Source of the DNA: Plantago elongata
Taxonomy: Eukaryota; Streptophyta; Magnoliopsida; Lamiales; Plantaginaceae
Direction of reading: 5' to 3'
Assembly (NCBI GenBank): GCA_036897095.1
Contig: JAYMSP010000351.1
Location: 1-56,463 of the forward strand
DNA length: 56,463 nucleotides
Shown here one piece after another: positions 11,957-24,700 of the stretch; within the stretch, counting starts at the first letter, position 1, and each line of letters begins with the position of its first letter. The notes beneath the pieces are model-generated. The model was not told where the DNA came from, ran no database searches, and saw only the letters and a list, made by a program, of their open reading frames with translations. The position numbers and the translations under genes were made by a program.

Positions 11957-14900
11957 ATGGAGTCCTATCCGATGGATACGCTGACGGCCGTCGTTCCATC
12001 CATCTCAACTCCGTCAACCAAGCGTCGCATCCAGATCTTCCGCTACCAAATTCTGCCAGTTCTAACCAATCTAGGTACACCTATCTATCTAAATCATATC
12101 AACTCAATCATTTTGAGCCACTACTGTCTTATTTCATCTCATTTCAATATTTATGTACTGATGAAATGTGATTCAATATTCTATTAGCTCACTCCTCAAT
12201 TATTGGTATTGCTAGAACCTCATTTTTATGATTTTTATATAAGCGTTTAGTAGATTAAACAGCTGATTCTTAAATATGATATGAATAAGCTCCATGTACA
12301 AGTTGATAAGCTACTAGCTAGGGTAACATGCTTGATTAAATAACAAGCTATCGAGCTGATAAGCTAGCCCTAAACAGGGCCTAAATAATGAAGTATTAAC
12401 GAAAACACTAGCCTGGGCTTATAGAATTCTGTTCTTACTGTTGGTATAAAAAGATGCTTAATCTCTTGGTTGATTTCATCTGATTTGATAATGGATATCT
12501 GGATGGATTCTGAATGGATTTTCTGTGATGTTATTGCTAACATTATTGGATGGAGGAAGGGGAATAGCTGCACATAAGTGTTAACAAGCTAGCTCTGTAT
12601 TTATAGAACATCATTTTTTAATCTTTTGTTCTTTTCATTGATTGGAGTTGATATTATGATGCATACCTTGAAAATGATGCTCTGTGAGACAATGGATTAA
12701 AGTTATAGCTGCTGGGGTTGTTTCATGAATGTGCTCTGACTGGACTCTTATTGGTAGTTGGAAAAACAATGATGTTGATGGTAGAAATTGGCTGTTCGAA
12801 AAATTCGTAATGAGCTTTACATAGATGGAAGATTATGGAGGTTGATAAGTTGTTGAATTTAATGAAGATGCAAGAGGTGTGGGGATGACATAATTTTTTT
12901 TTAATTAGCTTGCTAGTAAAGAAAAGGAGTAAAGATAAAAAAATATGATTAAAAAAGTCTGAAAATGATGCTTAGCAGCTTGGTTAGCTACATGAATGTG
13001 CCGAGAGCCAATAGTTTAAGAGACATAATTGATGATAATTCTTGATTTAACTTATCAGGAAATATGTGCCGCAAACCAATGGGTTATAGTCATAGCTGCT
13101 ACCTGCTGGGGTGGGTTTCTTTTGATGTTATTTGCCTTACTCTTTCCGTACCTCCAACAGAAAAAGTGAAGTTGATGTTACAAATTGACCGCACATATAA
13201 TTTGTAATGAGCTTTATGTAAATTGGGAGTGCATTTTAACGTTGATGTGCTGTTGAGTGCTGTGATTACTCAAATCAAGGTGCAACAGACGCACTGTGTG
13301 GCAATTGAATTGATGGGATGTTCTCAATTTGAGTTGTTAGGAAAGAGAGGGGGACAAATAAGTTTGAAACAGATAATTCTCCAAATTGATATTTTATTCT
13401 TTTTTTTCTTTCACTTGGGAGTTAAAGTTTAGTTTCCTGACGCACTGTGTTTCAGAGTCTTCGCAGATGACCAAAGAGTTTGTATCCCTGTTGGTTGATT
13501 CTATTTTTCAAACTGTCACGATGTATGATGACCTTGGATCAAGGAAAGCCGTGGATGATGTTATCATTAAAGCTTTAAAAGAAGTTGCATTCATGAAAGT
13601 CTTTGCAGCAACCCTTGTACAGGCCATGGAAAGGCAGGCAAAGTTTCAATCACTTGTAGGAAGCCACAGACTTCTAAAGTGGTCATGTGTCCTTTATCGT
13701 TATAGCGAGTTTGCTCTTTTATCAAAGAATGCACTGGGTAGAGTAGCTCAAGCCCAGGCATCAGTTCTCCAGATCATCAAGCAGGGATCATTTCGCATGA
13801 GAAGGGCTGTCAAGAAAACCTTCTTTCAGCTTTTCGCTAAGGTTTTGCCTTCAATTTATTGTGAACTGCTTGTCGAGCAAGTTTATTTCGGAATTTGTTT
13901 GACGAGTCCCAGAATGACAATATGTTTCATCTTTCTATTCAGTCACCAACCATATACAACACATACATGGAGGAATTGAAAGCTGCGAGGATACCATATA
14001 AAGACAGTCCGGAGTTGATACACCTGATGCTAGACTTTGCAAGCTCAAATACTGATTCATTTGATACATGGAAGGTGTATATGCTTCTTCTTGACATACA
14101 TTAGCCATCTAATTTTGAGACTGGTGTTTCTATTGACTTTTGATTCTGGCCAAGTGCATGCTTAACAGTTTCTTTTTGTCAACAGGATGTATTTCTTGAT
14201 ATATATGTCAAAGCAATTTTGAATGCGAAGGAAAAACCGTCAAAGATTCTCAGTGAAGCTTTTGTACCGTTATTTGCTCGTGTTTCACATGAAGATTTTA
14301 AGAACATAATCCTCCCAACATCAGTCAAGATGCTAAAACGGAACCCTGAACTTGTCATAGAATCAGTTGGAGTTCTATTGAAGTTTATAAGCCTGGATTT
14401 GAGCAAGTACGCCAATGAGATCCTCTCTGTAGTGTCAACCCAAGCTAGACATGCTGATGAAGGAAGAAGACTTGCTGCATTGGCTATAGTTAGGTATGTG
14501 AGCCAAAAGTGTAGCAGCCCTGATTCCATAGAAGCAATGTTCACTTATGTCAAATCTATACTTGGAGGTTAGTGTTGGTCTGATTTTGCTTTAACAATAG
14601 ACCTGCAGTAGCATATTGATATGAATGCCTCTGTCAACTCATATCAACCAATGCATATATTGCTGCCTAGTGATATTCTCACAACTCACAAGTTTGGGGC
14701 TGTAACAGGTGCCGAAGGTAGACTTACATTTCCTTACCAGCGGGTTGGCATGATTAATGCATTGAAGGAAATTGCGGATGCTCCTGATGGAAAATATAGC
14801 CATAGCTTGTCTCCAACAGTATGTGGATATTTGCTATCTTGCTACAAGGAGGATGGTAAGTCATTTAACCTCATCTGAGCTCATTGACAAGTACCCTGAT

Positions 14901-17900
14901 CTGAAAATGATGTATTGGTATCCAGGTAATGAGGATGTGAAGATCGCTAGCTTGTCTTGTCTGGCAGCTTGGGCTGCAAAATCTGTGGGATCCATATCGT
15001 CGGAATTAGTTACCTTTATTATATCTGGGCTGAAAGAGAAGGAATCTCTCCGGAGAAGTCATCTTCGTTGTGTACAGACGCTCTGTAAAAATTCTGATGC
15101 AGTTATAATGGTGAGATCATATTCATTTTTGTCTTTGCTATTTTGAATGTTCAGTTCTATTTACTTTAATGTTCATGATGGATTTTCCAGTTGTCACCCT
15201 TAGTATCGCCTCTTCTTCAACTAGTCAAAACTGGTTTTACTAAACCAGCACAGAGATTGGATGGCATATATGCACTTTGTTGTGTTGTGAAAGTTGCTAC
15301 TGTCGATGTCAAAGCAGGTTCTTTTCTTTACTGCCATTAGTATTTCTATTTAACATTATCATCTACACTTTTACGTCAATTAGGGTTTTGTTCGCATTCG
15401 CTCATTATAGGATCTATTCCTTTCCAGTCTAACCTGTTGTCACATCTGCCTTTCTAGATGAAACTTTGGCGAAGGAGAAGATCTGGCAGCTAATATTGCA
15501 GAATGAACCTTCAGTTGTTCCTATTTCATTGGTGAGTTTTATGCTATCTCTTTGTCCCGTGATATAAAAGCGGATAAATCTTCACCAACATAACAAGGAA
15601 CATTTCCTCTTGCATTTTCTGTTTAGAGTAATTACCCGTCCTCTTGATGGTTATGGATCATACACTATAATATCTTAACAAATTTTGTATGGCCCATGTG
15701 GAGTATTCAGTAGATTAAAAAGTGACCTGAGAGAGTTATAACCCAAAAATCGTAGAAAGACATCTTTGGCTATGAGGAAATAAAAAGGTAGAAATTCTAT
15801 TAAGTCCAAATTATACATAAGTGGTCCAAGGTGTCACTGTTAATAGTATTATGATATGTCCTATGTAGTCTTTATTAAATCCTGTCTTTTAGTTTTAACA
15901 GGAAACTATTAACTTCGCTAAAAAAAAATTCTTAATTATTGAACTTTGAAACTAATTATACTCGTTATATCAAGTGGGACGTCACATTCAAAATACTATA
16001 TTATTCATCATACTTGGAATTATTTATGTTCAAATGCTTGCACCAGCTGTTGGTATATTTAAAAGAAATGGTACCATGGATTGGTACCTGATGAATGGGA
16101 GAACATTATCAATTTGGTAATTACAACTAGACCATGGTAGTGGGTATTGGCACTTCGGTACTATTTGTGGGTACAAAAAAATACTCGATGATAACCTAGA
16201 AGTACATGGCTCCATGATGTGTACCCTTTGAATTGTTGGTACCTTCCAATTGTTGGTACCAGATCATTCTTCATGTGTATTTAATTTGTTTAATAATTAA
16301 GAGGGCTATATTTGTTCGATCATGGGTTTGAGAGTAGTTTATTTAGGGCTAATTATAATGGGTTTTTGAGAATGGTTCTTTGAGTAATAAATGTAATATT
16401 TTGGGTCTGAGAGCAATGAACCCCAAAACTCATGGTGCAACCGACTTTGTTTTTTGTGCTTTGCAGGCATCAAAATTATCCTTTGAGGACTTGATGGCTT
16501 GTGTTGACCTTTTTGAGGCTCTGCTTGTTGATTACCCTCAGAGGTTTGTTTTTGCTGCACATTGTATCTCTGCTTAAATAGCTGTATTATTTATTTCGTA
16601 GACAAGAGAATCTCGTTCCTTGTGAATTGTCAACTTCCATGTTCTGGCTGATTCAAATTGTATACTTCTATACTCAAGTAGTCAAGTGGACCACCCTTGT
16701 TGAGCATTCATTGAAAGTATTATTCTATCGGCAGATGTAAATTTATCAAATGAAACTACAATGGTGTTGCTTATTTGTTCTTCACCTGACAATAGATGGT
16801 GAAATTTTGTATCAATAGTCTGAAGTCCAAGATAAGCCATTACTAAGTACCTGATCGCTCAATTGACTTGAGCCATTACCGAGTACCTGATCGTTCAATT
16901 GACTTGTGTTTATTGTTGTGCAGGTTATTGGAAAGTTTTCCTGCCAGTGGCTTTCTGCAGGTGATTTGTTTGAGATGACTCAGTTTGCATCTTTGTTGTT
17001 TTGAGGTTATTAACTGACTGCTTAAATGTTTTAGTTCATATTATTTTTGGTGTGCCATCCAAGTTCGGACGTAAGGAAAGCTGCTCATGGCACTACCAAG
17101 AAGATTCTTGTTGCTTCTCCTCAGTTATCTCAAGATATTTTCTATGAGTTTTCAAATTATCTCTCTGCTGTTGGCGAAAAGGTTTCTCTTCTCAAAATGA
17201 GGTGAAATTCAGCTATTATACTTCACATCCTTTTTGTCTGTATTAGCCCAACGTGCAGTTTTAAGTTTAGTGTCTCAGGAAGCTTCTTGTTACACACGAT
17301 TTACACAAATGGGACTACTGTACTACTACTATACTAGTCCAATCTTGCTTAATGGCTTGGGCTCATAAGCATCTTTGTTGTTGAGTGTGCTCAAAATAAC
17401 GTCTTCCAGTGCCAGCCACTGACACCAATCTGGAGTAATTACTGTTCGGTGTACTGTCATATCATGCCTGAATGTGGATAATTAAAGAGGGAGGTTACGG
17501 CAAAATAAAAAGGGGAAGTACAAGTTTTCTGTATGTGTATTACAAAAGGGACTGACAATAAAAATAAATATTCCTGGAACCAGCCAACGAAAAGTAAAAC
17601 TTTCCGAAACAGCTATAGTTAGCAAATGACATGGTTCAAAAGGCTTAATTAGCGGGAGGAAGAACCTCGTTATCTGTTTTTGTTATGATACGTTGCTCAT
17701 TAGGGTTAACGGCTGCATAGGTTAGAGTTTAACCACACATAAGATGGTGCTCACAATGGATTTGCATGGGATTGGTTAGCGGTTGCTTATAGTTCATCAC
17801 CGCATCATAGTATGTTATATAACTGGATTTTGAGCTCTCACTATACTACTATAGACACAGGTTTAAGCAATTCTAAGATTAATATATTCAATCATAACAT

Positions 17901-18774
17901 TTCAATATATCTTTGAATTTTGGGATCCCGAGATCTTAACTTGTGAAAATTATGCTTACCTAGAGTTTTGATAACTCTATAGTTTCTGCATGAGATATCA
18001 GGTCATAAATGGTCACACAGATATGTTCAGGTTTTCCTATTTTCTGTTTCTTTCCTCAGTTAGAGACAAAGTGTCGAATATCTAAAGTGCATACCAAATA
18101 AATATCTGGGACTTGTAGATTTAATCGTTTTCTTACACTGATTGATTGTGTTGATACAATATGTTTTTTCTTTCTTTCTTTCTAACAACATTCTTGTATC
18201 CAGTGATACCGATAATCTAGCGGAGGCTCAAAGTTCATCAATCCCAAGTGTTGAGGTTTTGGTGAAAGCCTTGCTTGTTATAGCTTCAGCAGTATCGGCC
18301 AGTTCTCCAGATGCTTGTCTGCACCTACTATTTTACTCACATCATCCGCATCTTGTTGGAACTGGAAAAAGAGATGTAGTTTGGAAGGTATCTTCAATGT
18401 GAACCAGATTTGCGTTAAATCTAATTTCCGTTCGCATGTTTTCCAGCCAACTATGCAACTAATGTAAGATCGACTTGGAATCATTTACTTGGGGCAAACT
18501 ATATAAAATCTTTCAATGAATGGCTTATGGCTGCCGGTACAAATGTTGCAGGCATTTTTAGAATTGAATTTGCGTATGGTTATCTTTTTGTGTGAGTGGC
18601 CTACTTGATCAAAATTGTTCCGACTCTGAGAACTGTATTTTGAATTGATGGTTCTTAATTGGGCGTTGCACTCATGCTCTTTACATTATTCTTCAGAGGG
18701 CGAGAAAGTGCTTACAGAAGTTGGGCTTTGATGTGATTGGTCTCATTACAGCTAAAGTGGCTCAAATATGCCAG
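11957..18774 (+). other. GCN1: GCN1 exons 1-13 (residues 1-698)
   Basis: Exons: 11957-12074, 13456-13841, 13943-14074, 14186-14567, 14709-14855, 14926-15110, 15191-15317, 15458-15531, 16467-16543, 16924-16960, 17035-17201, 18204-18387, 18697-18774. This is the N-terminal HEAT region, with recognisable blocks such as [14 protein letters not shown] (exon 3), [20 protein letters not shown] (exon 4) and [20 protein letters not shown] (exon 5). Exon 10 is a micro-exon of 37 bases. Long introns 1 (12075-13455), 8 (15532-16466) and 11 (17202-18203) are AT-rich; I recognised no element in them. Confidence 0.9.
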
Positions 18775-21700
18775 GTGAACTGTACCTCTAGTTGTATCTT
18801 CATTAGGTTCAAATTCCGACTAGCCTCTGGATTATATTATTGTTGGAAGCTTCGTGATCTCGTGTCACTGCAGGGTTTTTTGTTATTTAACTGTTATATA
18901 TTGATGCGTTCTTGTTAAACCATCATGCTTGTACTTTTCACATTTCTTGTTTATCAACCTGCAATGCATTTTGTCTATACTTGCTATCTTAATGCGTTCA
19001 AATAAACGGGTACATGATGACTTCTGATGTTATGTTGCAAGTTCAACCCACTGAGGGACTCCTTTTCCTTTCACTATAACTTTTACATGCTACTAACATG
19101 ACAATATAGTGTTCAATGTAGGAACTTGTACATGCTACTAGTGTGCACAATTTGGTAAACATAGTAGATGCCTGTTAATTAGATTCTATAGGCAGTAAAA
19201 TAGGCATAAGTACTCAATAAAGTACTCACCTGATATTAGTCCAGTCTCTTGTTTGTATGAGTTGGTTAATGCCCCTGTGAATTTTGAATTTTCATGTGAG
19301 ATTTTATTTAACGAAAATGTTTGTATATCGGTGGAGGGAAGGGCATATTATATGGGTAAACAATAGATTTTACTTATGGAAATGCCTCACAAATTTGAAC
19401 TTTTGATGAATCCAATATACTATGTGCAAAATGGAAGATTTGGGACTGACTGCATGATATGACACTGGTGGGCAAACATTGAAATTTTGCAAGCAGTAAA
19501 ATTTTCTGTCTTCATAAGAGCAGGAAGCTTGTATCACAATTTACATTTGCCGTTTGTCTCTTTTTACTCTCTTTCTTAGGTGTCTTTTCATGCATATACA
19601 TTTCTCTTTGCCGTGATGAAATTTTCTGAGTTACATACTTCCATTCAATTTTTTTTCCCTTTGAAATATATAGAAGTGTATTTCTGCTCTCACCCAAACA
19701 TGCCAAATATTAATGTTGTGTGTACCCATTTGAAAGGATAAATTGCTTTGATCAATACATCAATCATTGTAATGATTGGGGTATGCTCATATTCTTACAG
19801 AAAAACTTTGTAGTGTTGTATTATCAATACAATTCAGTTTTCTTTCCTTATCTTTTTTGTAATCAAAATAAAATGTCTCATGAAAACGCAGAACATTTTA
19901 TATTAGTACAAATTACAGAAAGTTCACAGCACATACATTAATGTTTAACTGCTAAATGTGTTGTATTGATGAGTCATCTACGTCTTGCAGGACTTGTTGG
20001 GTACCAATGGATTGTTGAGCTTAAATTATTTCGACCAAGAAGGAGCTATGAATTCCTTGTCGACATTGATGTCTATAATGCCCGGAGATACTTATGCACA
20101 GTTCAACAAGGTTTGGATCACTATTCTTGTTTAGGCTCACCTTTGGTAGGAATTGTCTGTAACATAATTATTTGCTTAAATATGTATCTCTCTTTTGCAG
20201 CATTTCATCAGTCTCCCAGACCGCTATGCACATGACACACTCTCAGAAGCTGACATTCAGGTTTGTTATTTTGATTTGACTGCATCTGAGAGCTGTAATA
20301 GTTTCCTGGTTTGTGAAGGCTTTTTCTGATTTAGTTCTGATTGTTCTTTTGTGGTACTACCTCTGTCCAAGCACAAGCTTCTGATATTGAAAAAGTCAAC
20401 AAAGTAGGGACCTAGATTAACAAAACAATTATACAAAGAATTGATAGTGGTTGCTTACAATTTGTACAATATGAGTTTGTTATGAGGTCATTAGTTTAGT
20501 GCGGTGGATGGTCCACTTAGCAAAAATGGAAAGGGGAAGCTTTGTGTTGGCCTACTCTAAAATGGGGAAGGTTATTTGTTTAAGTTTGCACATTTGGTCT
20601 AACCTTGTTAGGCAATTCATCATCCCAGTTACTATTGTCTCCCTGTCATTTACACCAGATTGATGCCTGTTTTACATTAGCATGGCACGTTCTTATTGTT
20701 TCGACAGTATATGATGGAAACGTATCAATCTACTTCGTTGACTGGCCACACCAGTATTTATGCTCTTCTTTCTCTTACATTTTCAGATTTTTCGTACCCC
20801 AGAAGGAATGCTTTCAACTGAGCAAGGTGTTTATATTGCCGAGTCTGTTGTCTCAAAGAATGTTAAACAAGCAAAAGGACGCTTTCGACTCTATGATACA
20901 GATGACAGCATGGTTATACCTTGTGAATTTGTTGCTGAGATGCATAAATGAATTCTTTTTTTAATTCTAACTATTGGGTACGGTTTCAGGACCAAAATGG
21001 TTCTAATCAATCGGTTGTCAACTCAAATCCGTCTGCAAGAAGAGATGCACTAAGCCGAGAGGGTTCTGGTGGTGGTAAAAAAGATTCTGCAAGATTGACA
21101 AAAAAATCTGGCAAGTCCTAATTTTTGAGTTGCTGCCAGTTAGTTTTATAGGCTATATATCTGTGTGCATGTAAGTTATGCTACATATTAGGTGTAACTA
21201 TTTTATTGATTATGTCCAGAAAAGACAAAAACTGCAAAAGAAGAAGCCCGTGAGTTGCAGCTTAAGGAAGAGGTTCACATACGTGAAAAGGTCATGGCAA
21301 TGCAGCTGAACTTATCCTTGATGCTTAGAGCTTTAGGAGAAATGGCTATAGCAAATCCCATCTTCACGCACAGTCAGCTTCCTTCTTCGGTTAGTTTTCT
21401 CCTTTACAGGTTGCACTTTAACAGAGTATCCTGATCTTATTGTAAGTACTTGATATAGCTATTACATATATTGTCCGATTTATAATATTTGAAGCCATCT
21501 CTGTCTTAATACTTTGTCATTTTAGGATAATTTTCTTGATAGCGTAAGATAAATGATGGTAGTGAGTTGGTTATGCAATCGAAGTATTCTTGCAGTTTAT
21601 TGGAGGCTTGGGCATTTTCCTGAAGTTTGATGAACTGCTATGTGTTTTGTATTTCCACAGCCCCCAACATCAACTACCGTTGTATGAATGTTTGCGGTTG

Positions 21701-24700
21701 ATTACTTCTTATATTTGGTCGCACTGAGACATTTGTCCTGGTTAGAGTTAATATGGGCTGGGCAACATTCACACTATCAGCATAAACTTATATATCAAAA
21801 TGATCTGACTACTCTTACATAACCCATAAATACCGGCTTATAGTATTTATTAACATTTATTTGACAAGCCTAGCAAGTTTCAGAGAGTATTTAAAGTTTA
21901 TGTGGTCTGAACTCAGCTCTCTTTTAAATTGTCTATTTTTCAGGTCAAGCTAGTCAGCCCTTTACTTTGCTCACCGATTGTAGGCAATGATGCTTTTGAG
22001 ACCCTGGTGAAACTTTCGAAATGCACGGTGGATCCTCTCTGTAATTGGGCACTTGAGATTGCAACTGCCTTAAGACTGATTGCCACTGAAGAAGTTAGTA
22101 TAATATGGAAATTTTTTCCACCAGTTAGCGAAGCAGAGGAGAATGGAGCAGCATCCTTGGGTCTTTTTGATCGTCTAGTCAGTGGCTTATCAATTTCTTG
22201 CAAAACTGGACCTCTTCCAGTTGACTCGTTCACATATATTTTTCCGGTAATTTATTCTTCTTAATTTTTATCGTGGCCAATTTTGATGGTTCAAAACATT
22301 TATATTTCTGAATCCAATCTATCAATTGCAGGTAATTGAAAGAATTCTTCTTTCACCCAAGAAAACGGGTCTTCATGATGATGTGCTAAAGATACTTTTC
22401 TTGCACATGGATCCTGTTTTACCTCTACCAAGGACTCGAATGTTATCAGTTAAGACCTACTTTTCACGGGGCATCTCAATATCATCTGTAATAATTATTT
22501 ATTTATTATTAGTTTTAAGGCTATGTTGATCATTCTCTGTGCTACAGGTATTGTACCATGTTTTAGGCGTTGTCCCTTCTTACCAAGCATCTATTGGCCC
22601 TGCTCTGAATGAGTTGTGTCTTGGCCTGCAAGCAGATGAAATTGCTCCTGTATGGCTTATTATATTGTTGCTGTATATTCAAACATGTCCGCAATCATTT
22701 ACAAACTCATATGTATTTGATATCTGGTATTGCTCTTGACAGGCTTTGTCTGGTGTTTATGCCAAAGATATTCATGTAAGGATGTCTTGCTTAAATGCTG
22801 TCAAGTGCATCCCTGCTGTCTCCAATTATTCGGTTCCTGAAAATGTGGAGGTCGCAACCAGCATATGGCTTGCATCACATGATACCGAGAAGGTTTAACT
22901 TATGCTTTGTGTTTTTGTGGTCCGCTCATATTGATTAGAAATATTGATCTATACTTGCCTGATTTGTTCTCATAGTCGTCGTAAGATGGAGATCTCCGTG
23001 TTTTTGGTATTGCTGTTAGATTGTAATCTGTTGTATCCCATACTCCATCAAGGATATTTCTGAGGGAAGCTTGAGGGTCCTAATTTGAAGTGTTGCATTT
23101 TCTATACTTCTGAAGCTATTTATTTTTCTGTTTCAATTTCTGCTCCATCTGTGGACCATCTTGATAATTTGATGCCAACTGTTCAGATTTACAGATTGCT
23201 TTTATTGCCTTACTTTATTTGTATAGATCTTCAATGACATCCAAGTTGTCCGTTGTGATGGTTCATGTATCTCTGTACAGTGGTTATTTGTAAGGATATT
23301 AGAGAAATCAATACTCCATTATCAAGTAGTAAAGTTTTGTTTTTGGCTAAACTGGGTGATTTGAATGGCTTTCCTAGTTCTATTAGCATACATTCTCAAT
23401 CCAGGACATTTTACTTGCTAATGCTAATGATCCTTTTATCTCTAGTTGGTTTGGTTGTAATGCAAGTTTTTTTTATGTGCTAAAATTCCTCTTACATATA
23501 GTTTATTTTAAAGCATGAAGCAGGTTGCTAAACTGTTCTGTGTCTATTTCCAGCCTGTTTTATGATCTAAGTACTTGTACCGAAGCAGACTCTTATTTAT
23601 AAATGCATCACGGTGTACATATGGGATCGGTTTTCTTGCATGCTTGTCATTTTATGAGCTGAACACCATCTGTATTCGTATTGACCCAAATAGTCACACC
23701 GAGAGCACCAGAATACATGACTCACTTTGTGGTGTTCTGATTCAAGACCTATGAATTGCTCCATGATCTTCTAATTGGACTGACCAGTGACAAGCAAACA
23801 TAATTTACTCCTAATTGACCTGCTTTTCCCTTCGTATCTTTATCCAAACAGCAACGTAGTATACCAATGAATCTTAATCTGCATCTCTAAACTATAGACT
23901 GATAACATACTAACAATTCCATGAGTTATTTCTTTCAAATATCATTCTATCACTTCCACAAAATTTAGTTCAAGATTATGCCATGTAAATAAGATGAATA
24001 ATATTTTTCTTCTTCTTGTCCCATCCAGTCTGTTGCTGAAGCTGCGGAGGTTGTTTGGGATTGTTACCGGCACGATTTTGGCACTGATTACTCTGGACTT
24101 TTTAAAGCTCTTTCTCATGTCAACTATAATGTTCGAGTTGCTGCAGCAGAAGCACTTGCAGCCGCCTTGGATGAAAATCCAGACACCATACAGGTTGTGT
24201 GTAATCCTAGTTTATTTTTTTTTCCCTCTTAAACTAGCACCGTGAATTTTAACGACGAACAATTTCAGGAATCACTATCAACTTTGTTCGCTTTATATCT
24301 GCGGGATATTGGACCCGGTGAAGAGTACATCGATTCTGGTTGGCTGGGTAGACAAGGGATTGCTTTGGCCTTACTCAGTGTGGCAGATATTCTTCGGACC
24401 AAAGATCTTCCTGTGGTTATGACTTTCCTGATATCACGAGCTTTGGTATTTAGTTTATCCCTTTTTGATACTTTACCTGTACTTTCTCCGTCATATTATG
24501 GTCTTATGACTCATTCCTTTTATCTTTCCCATTTGACTCATATCAGTTCTATATTTAAAAACTGATGGTAATTTGGTATTATTTTTTATCCGGCCCATCA
24601 CATAGCTTATAGCCGAGTATGCTCAAACTACTCTCCTGAATTACTGTTCCAAACCTAAATGATAAGAATCAAATGGGATGGATGGAGTATCATTTTGGTG

